Source of the DNA: Acidobacteriaceae bacterium
Lineage (GTDB): Bacteria > Acidobacteriota > Terriglobia > Terriglobales > Acidobacteriaceae
Assembly: GCA_027449545.1 (NCBI GenBank)
Contig: DAIDLI010000112.1
Span: 1 to 43,387, forward strand
Direction of reading: 5' to 3'
Length of the DNA: 43,387 nt
The translations under genes and the position numbers were made by a program. Shown here piece after piece: positions 41,221 to 43,387 of the stretch. Each line of letters begins with the position of its first letter. The first letter of the stretch is position 1. The notes under the pieces were generated by a model. That model saw only the letters and a program-made list of their open reading frames with translations. It ran no database searches and was not told the DNA's origin.

Positions 41221-42824
41221 GCCAACCGATCAGCCTGCAGGACCTCTCGGAAACCGATCGCCAGCCGCTGGTCCATCTGGAGAATGAAGACCTGATGCCT
41301 CTTCCGGATCCGCTTGGAAGTCCGGCGGAAGACCATGCATGGACTCCTCTGTCTGCCCAGTGCGTGGAGCGCTTTGAATGCGCCCTCGACGACACCTGCG
41401 CGGTGAATGTTCCCCGCCCCAAAACTCCCGAGCAAGAGAAGGAGCTGGTGGCGCGTTTTCTTTCCGGTCTGGATAAGCTCTTTGACAAGGAGAACAACTG
41501 GACCTTTCTCCAGCCGCTGCTGCTGACCATGGAGCACTGCACGGGATGCCAGACGTGCGCCAAGTCCTGCCATATCTTCGAGGCCAGCGGTTTCAACGAA
41601 CTGTACCGGCCCACCTATCGCTCCGAGGTGCTGCGGCGGCTGTATTTCAGGTACGTCAAGCATGGCGGTCTGCTGTCGGCCTGGCAGCACGGAAGCATTC
41701 ATCTCAACTGGCCGCTGGTGGCGCGTCTGATTGAACTGTCGTATCGCTGCAACCTGTGCCGGCGCTGCGCCCAATCCTGCCCGATCGGCTGCGATAACGG
41801 CCTGGTTGCGCATGAGCTGCGGAAACTCTTCAGCCAGGAGATGGGCATCGCGCCGCGGGAGATTCACGAGCAGGGATCCATGCTTCAGCTCAAGGCGGGC
41901 TCGTCGACCGGCATGACCACGGAGATCGTGAAGGACAACGTTGCCTTCATCGACGAGGATATCAGCGAACGTACCGGCATCGAAGTTCGCACGCCCTGGG
42001 ACGTGAAGGGCGCGGATGTTCTGCTGATTCATAATGCCGGCGAGATCATGGCCTGGCCGGAAAATCCGGGGGCCTTCGCCCTGATTCTCACCTTGGCCGG
42101 CGTGAACTGGACCATGTCATCCGAACTGGCCGGATACGACTCGATCAATTACGGCCTGTGGTACGACGACGCCCAGATGGCGCGGATGGCCTTGAAGCAC
42201 GTGGAAGCAGCCAGGAAGCTGGGCGTGAAACAGATCGTTGTTGGAGAGTGCGGCCATGCCCACAAGGCCCTGTGCGTCACTGCTGACCGCCTGCTCACGG
42301 GCGACCTGAACATTCCCCGCACCAGTTGGTTGCCACTCGTGCGGGATATCGTCTTCAGCGGCAAGATCAAGTTCGATCCCTCGCGCAACGACTTTCCGGT
42401 TACGCTGCATGATCCGTGCAACATGGTTCGGCTGATGGGCGTCGTGGAGCCGCAGCGGGAGATCGTGCGCGCGCTGTGCCCGCAGTTCCGGGAGATGGAG
42501 CCGCATGGAGTAGAAAACTACTGCTGCGGAGGCGGCAGCGGATTCGCCATCATGAGCGGCAACAACTTCCCGGATTGGCGCTTCCATGTGGCCGGACGGA
42601 AGAAGATGGAGCAGGTGCTCCAAGCCTTCGCCGACTGCATCGGTCCGGAGACACCCAAGTATCTGTGCGCACCATGCAGTAACTGCAAAGGCCAACTGCG
42701 GGATATGCTGGCTTACTACGATCTTTGGGAGAAGAACCGGATCTTATACGGAGGTCTGGTTGAGCTGATCGTGAATGCTATGACCGAAGTGAAGCCGGGC
42801 TTCATTGAGTGGGAGTGGCGCTGA
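41217..42824 (+). CDS. DsrK/TmcB-like (HdrD-type) iron-sulfur electron-transfer protein
   Basis: A 535-residue soluble Fe-S protein. Two ferredoxin-type [4Fe-4S] motifs are at Cys108/111/114/118 (CTGCQTCAKSCH) and Cys178/181/184/188 (CNLCRRCAQSCP). The C-terminal half has the CCG-type site of HdrD/DsrK: HDPCNMVRLMG, YCCGGGSGF and CAPCSNCKGQL, which in HdrB/D binds a non-cubane cluster acting on disulfides. In DsrMK complexes the partner is the DsrC trisulfide. ATG at 41217 overlaps the membrane subunit stop by four bases. No dsrJOP follows, so this is a stand-alone MK-type pair, a second DsrMK or a TmcBC relative. Confidence 0.85.
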   Translation: MSQPISLQDLSETDRQPLVHLENEDLMPLPDPLGSPAEDHAWTPLSAQCVERFECALDDTCAVNVPRPKTPEQEKELVARFLSGLDKLFDKENNWTFLQPLLLTMEHCTGCQTCAKSCHIFEASGFNELYRPTYRSEVLRRLYFRYVKHGGLLSAWQHGSIHLNWPLVARLIELSYRCNLCRRCAQSCPIGCDNGLVAHELRKLFSQEMGIAPREIHEQGSMLQLKAGSSTGMTTEIVKDNVAFIDEDISERTGIEVRTPWDVKGADVLLIHNAGEIMAWPENPGAFALILTLAGVNWTMSSELAGYDSINYGLWYDDAQMARMALKHVEAARKLGVKQIVVGECGHAHKALCVTADRLLTGDLNIPRTSWLPLVRDIVFSGKIKFDPSRNDFPVTLHDPCNMVRLMGVVEPQREIVRALCPQFREMEPHGVENYCCGGGSGFAIMSGNNFPDWRFHVAGRKKMEQVLQAFADCIGPETPKYLCAPCSNCKGQLRDMLAYYDLWEKNRILYGGLVELIVNAMTEVKPGFIEWEWR

Positions 42825-42844
42825 GAAAGCTCGGCGCGAGGGAG

Positions 42845-43387
42845 TCAACGGCTCTTTTGTGTTACGGCGGCAGGGCGCCTGGCGTCGGCTCGTAGGAATG
42901 CGCGAAACGCCTGTGGGGTTGCGATCTGCTGAAGCCGGCGGCGCCGTGTGGGTGAAGAGGGCTCCTGAGCCAGGATGGCGTGCCGCTGTTTGCCCAGATG
43001 CTCGACCCATCTGCCCCATTCACGGCCGAACTGGATTTCCAGCTCTCGCTTCAGCCTGGCGGCGAGGGAGGGACTGCGGCCTCCGGTCGAAATTGCAATC
43101 TGCAAAGGTCCCCGGCGCACTACGGCGGGAAAGAAGAAGCCGCAGTGCCGTGGATCATCCACGGCATTGCACAGGATTCCCTGTTCCGAGCAGGCGCGGA
43201 AGATGCGTTGATTGGTTCGCGTTGATCCCGTTGCCGCGATCACCAGAAACTTACCCTGGACATCCGCAGGAACAAAGCTGCGCTGATGCCACGTGATCTC
43301 TCCAGAACAGGCGCGCTCGGTGATTTCTCGCACAGCGCGCGGGCTCACAAGCTCAACGTGGGCTCCGCATTGGAGCAGCGAGGTGAG
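42845..43387 (-). CDS. Siroheme synthase N-terminal type: precorrin-2 dehydrogenase/ferrochelatase (partial)
   Basis: A 180-residue C-terminal portion of a SirC/Met8/CysG-N-like protein; the frame runs off the window end, so the start is missing. The visible sequence begins in the Rossmann segment (LLQCGAHVELVSP) and continues with KFLVIAATGSTRTNQRIFRAC, GILCNAVDDPRHCGFFFPAVV and ISTGGRSPSLAARLKREL, all characteristic of precorrin-2 dehydrogenases. It makes sirohydrochlorin and siroheme, the cofactor of DsrAB and of assimilatory sulfite reductases. The C-terminus ends in an Arg-rich tail with no SUMT methyltransferase domain. It converges with the DsrK-like gene 20 bp away. Confidence 0.88.
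   Translation of the reverse strand, partial: LTSLLQCGAHVELVSPRAVREITERACSGEITWHQRSFVPADVQGKFLVIAATGSTRTNQRIFRACSEQGILCNAVDDPRHCGFFFPAVVRRGPLQIAISTGGRSPSLAARLKRELEIQFGREWGRWVEHLGKQRHAILAQEPSSPTRRRRLQQIATPQAFRAFLRADARRPAAVTQKSR

Noticed and set aside
1-43387. CRISPR arrays, tRNA/rRNA genes, insertion sequences or integrase-type attachment sites
   Set aside because: No regularly spaced repeats, cloverleaf-like segments, transposase or integrase genes were seen by eye; a dedicated tRNA or IS scan could still find a small element.
40294-43387. Presence of dsrAB, dsrC or dsrJOP
   Set aside because: No siroheme-sulfite-reductase motifs or DsrC-type C-terminal cysteines were found in any frame of the window.

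Overview
The window is a GC-rich bacterial chromosome segment, densely coded, with most genes in tight unidirectional runs joined by ATGA/GTGA overlaps. It carries the sulfate-activating and APS-reducing part of dissimilatory sulfur metabolism (sat, aprBA, qmoABC). It also carries an actinobacterial-type three-gene cytochrome bc complex, a glycogen-debranching-type glucosidase and an RND efflux system. This combination fits best with a member of the Acidobacteriota carrying dissimilatory sulfur genes. That placement is inferred from gene content only; no rRNA or other marker gene is present.

Layout. (1) 228-8420, plus strand: tripartite RND efflux system (TolC-like channel, lipoprotein adaptor, permease) followed by an OmpR/histidine-kinase two-component pair. 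(2) 8406-12722: a MarR-like regulator, then a minus-strand qcrCAB operon (diheme cytochrome c, three-helix Rieske protein, cytochrome b) with a divergent mono-heme cytochrome c lipoprotein. (3) 12719-21687: accessory metabolism. A minus-strand SDR and an amylo-alpha-1,6-glucosidase family protein face a plus-strand pair made of a thioester-reductase-like protein and an acyl-adenylate ligase. These are followed by a minus-strand set of LolD-like ATPase, LolA-like protein and alpha/beta hydrolase. (4) 22169-39562: a 13-gene minus-strand sulfur cluster. Read in transcription order it is aprB, aprA, an Ogr/Delta-type zinc protein, a YkgJ-type cysteine-cluster protein, qmoA, qmoB, qmoC, sat, a cytidylate-kinase-like/BON protein, a TauE/SafE permease, a PEP-synthase-like phosphotransfer protein, a second TauE/SafE permease, an Alph_Pro_TM-like membrane protein and an OprO/P-like porin. 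(5) 39563-40293: a 731-bp divergent control region with several dyads, one matching a CRP/HcpR-type site. (6) 40294-42824, plus strand: a DsrM/DsrK-like (or TmcC/TmcB-like) membrane electron-transfer pair. (7) The 3' edge: a truncated siroheme-synthesis gene, relevant because siroheme is the cofactor of sulfite reductase.

How the genes fit together: the porin and permeases could move sulfate or sulfite, Sat makes APS, AprBA interconverts APS and sulfite with electrons via QmoABC and quinone, and the DsrMK-like pair links the quinone pool to a cytoplasmic or periplasmic thiol or cytochrome partner. No dsrAB, dsrC or dsrJOP is inside the window, so the direction (reduction or oxidation) cannot be decided here. 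The most unusual part is the block downstream of sat: a dikinase-like protein without a recognisable PEP-binding barrel, a kinase-like/BON protein, two paralogous anion permeases and a cysteine-rich membrane protein, all apparently co-transcribed with the APS-reduction genes.
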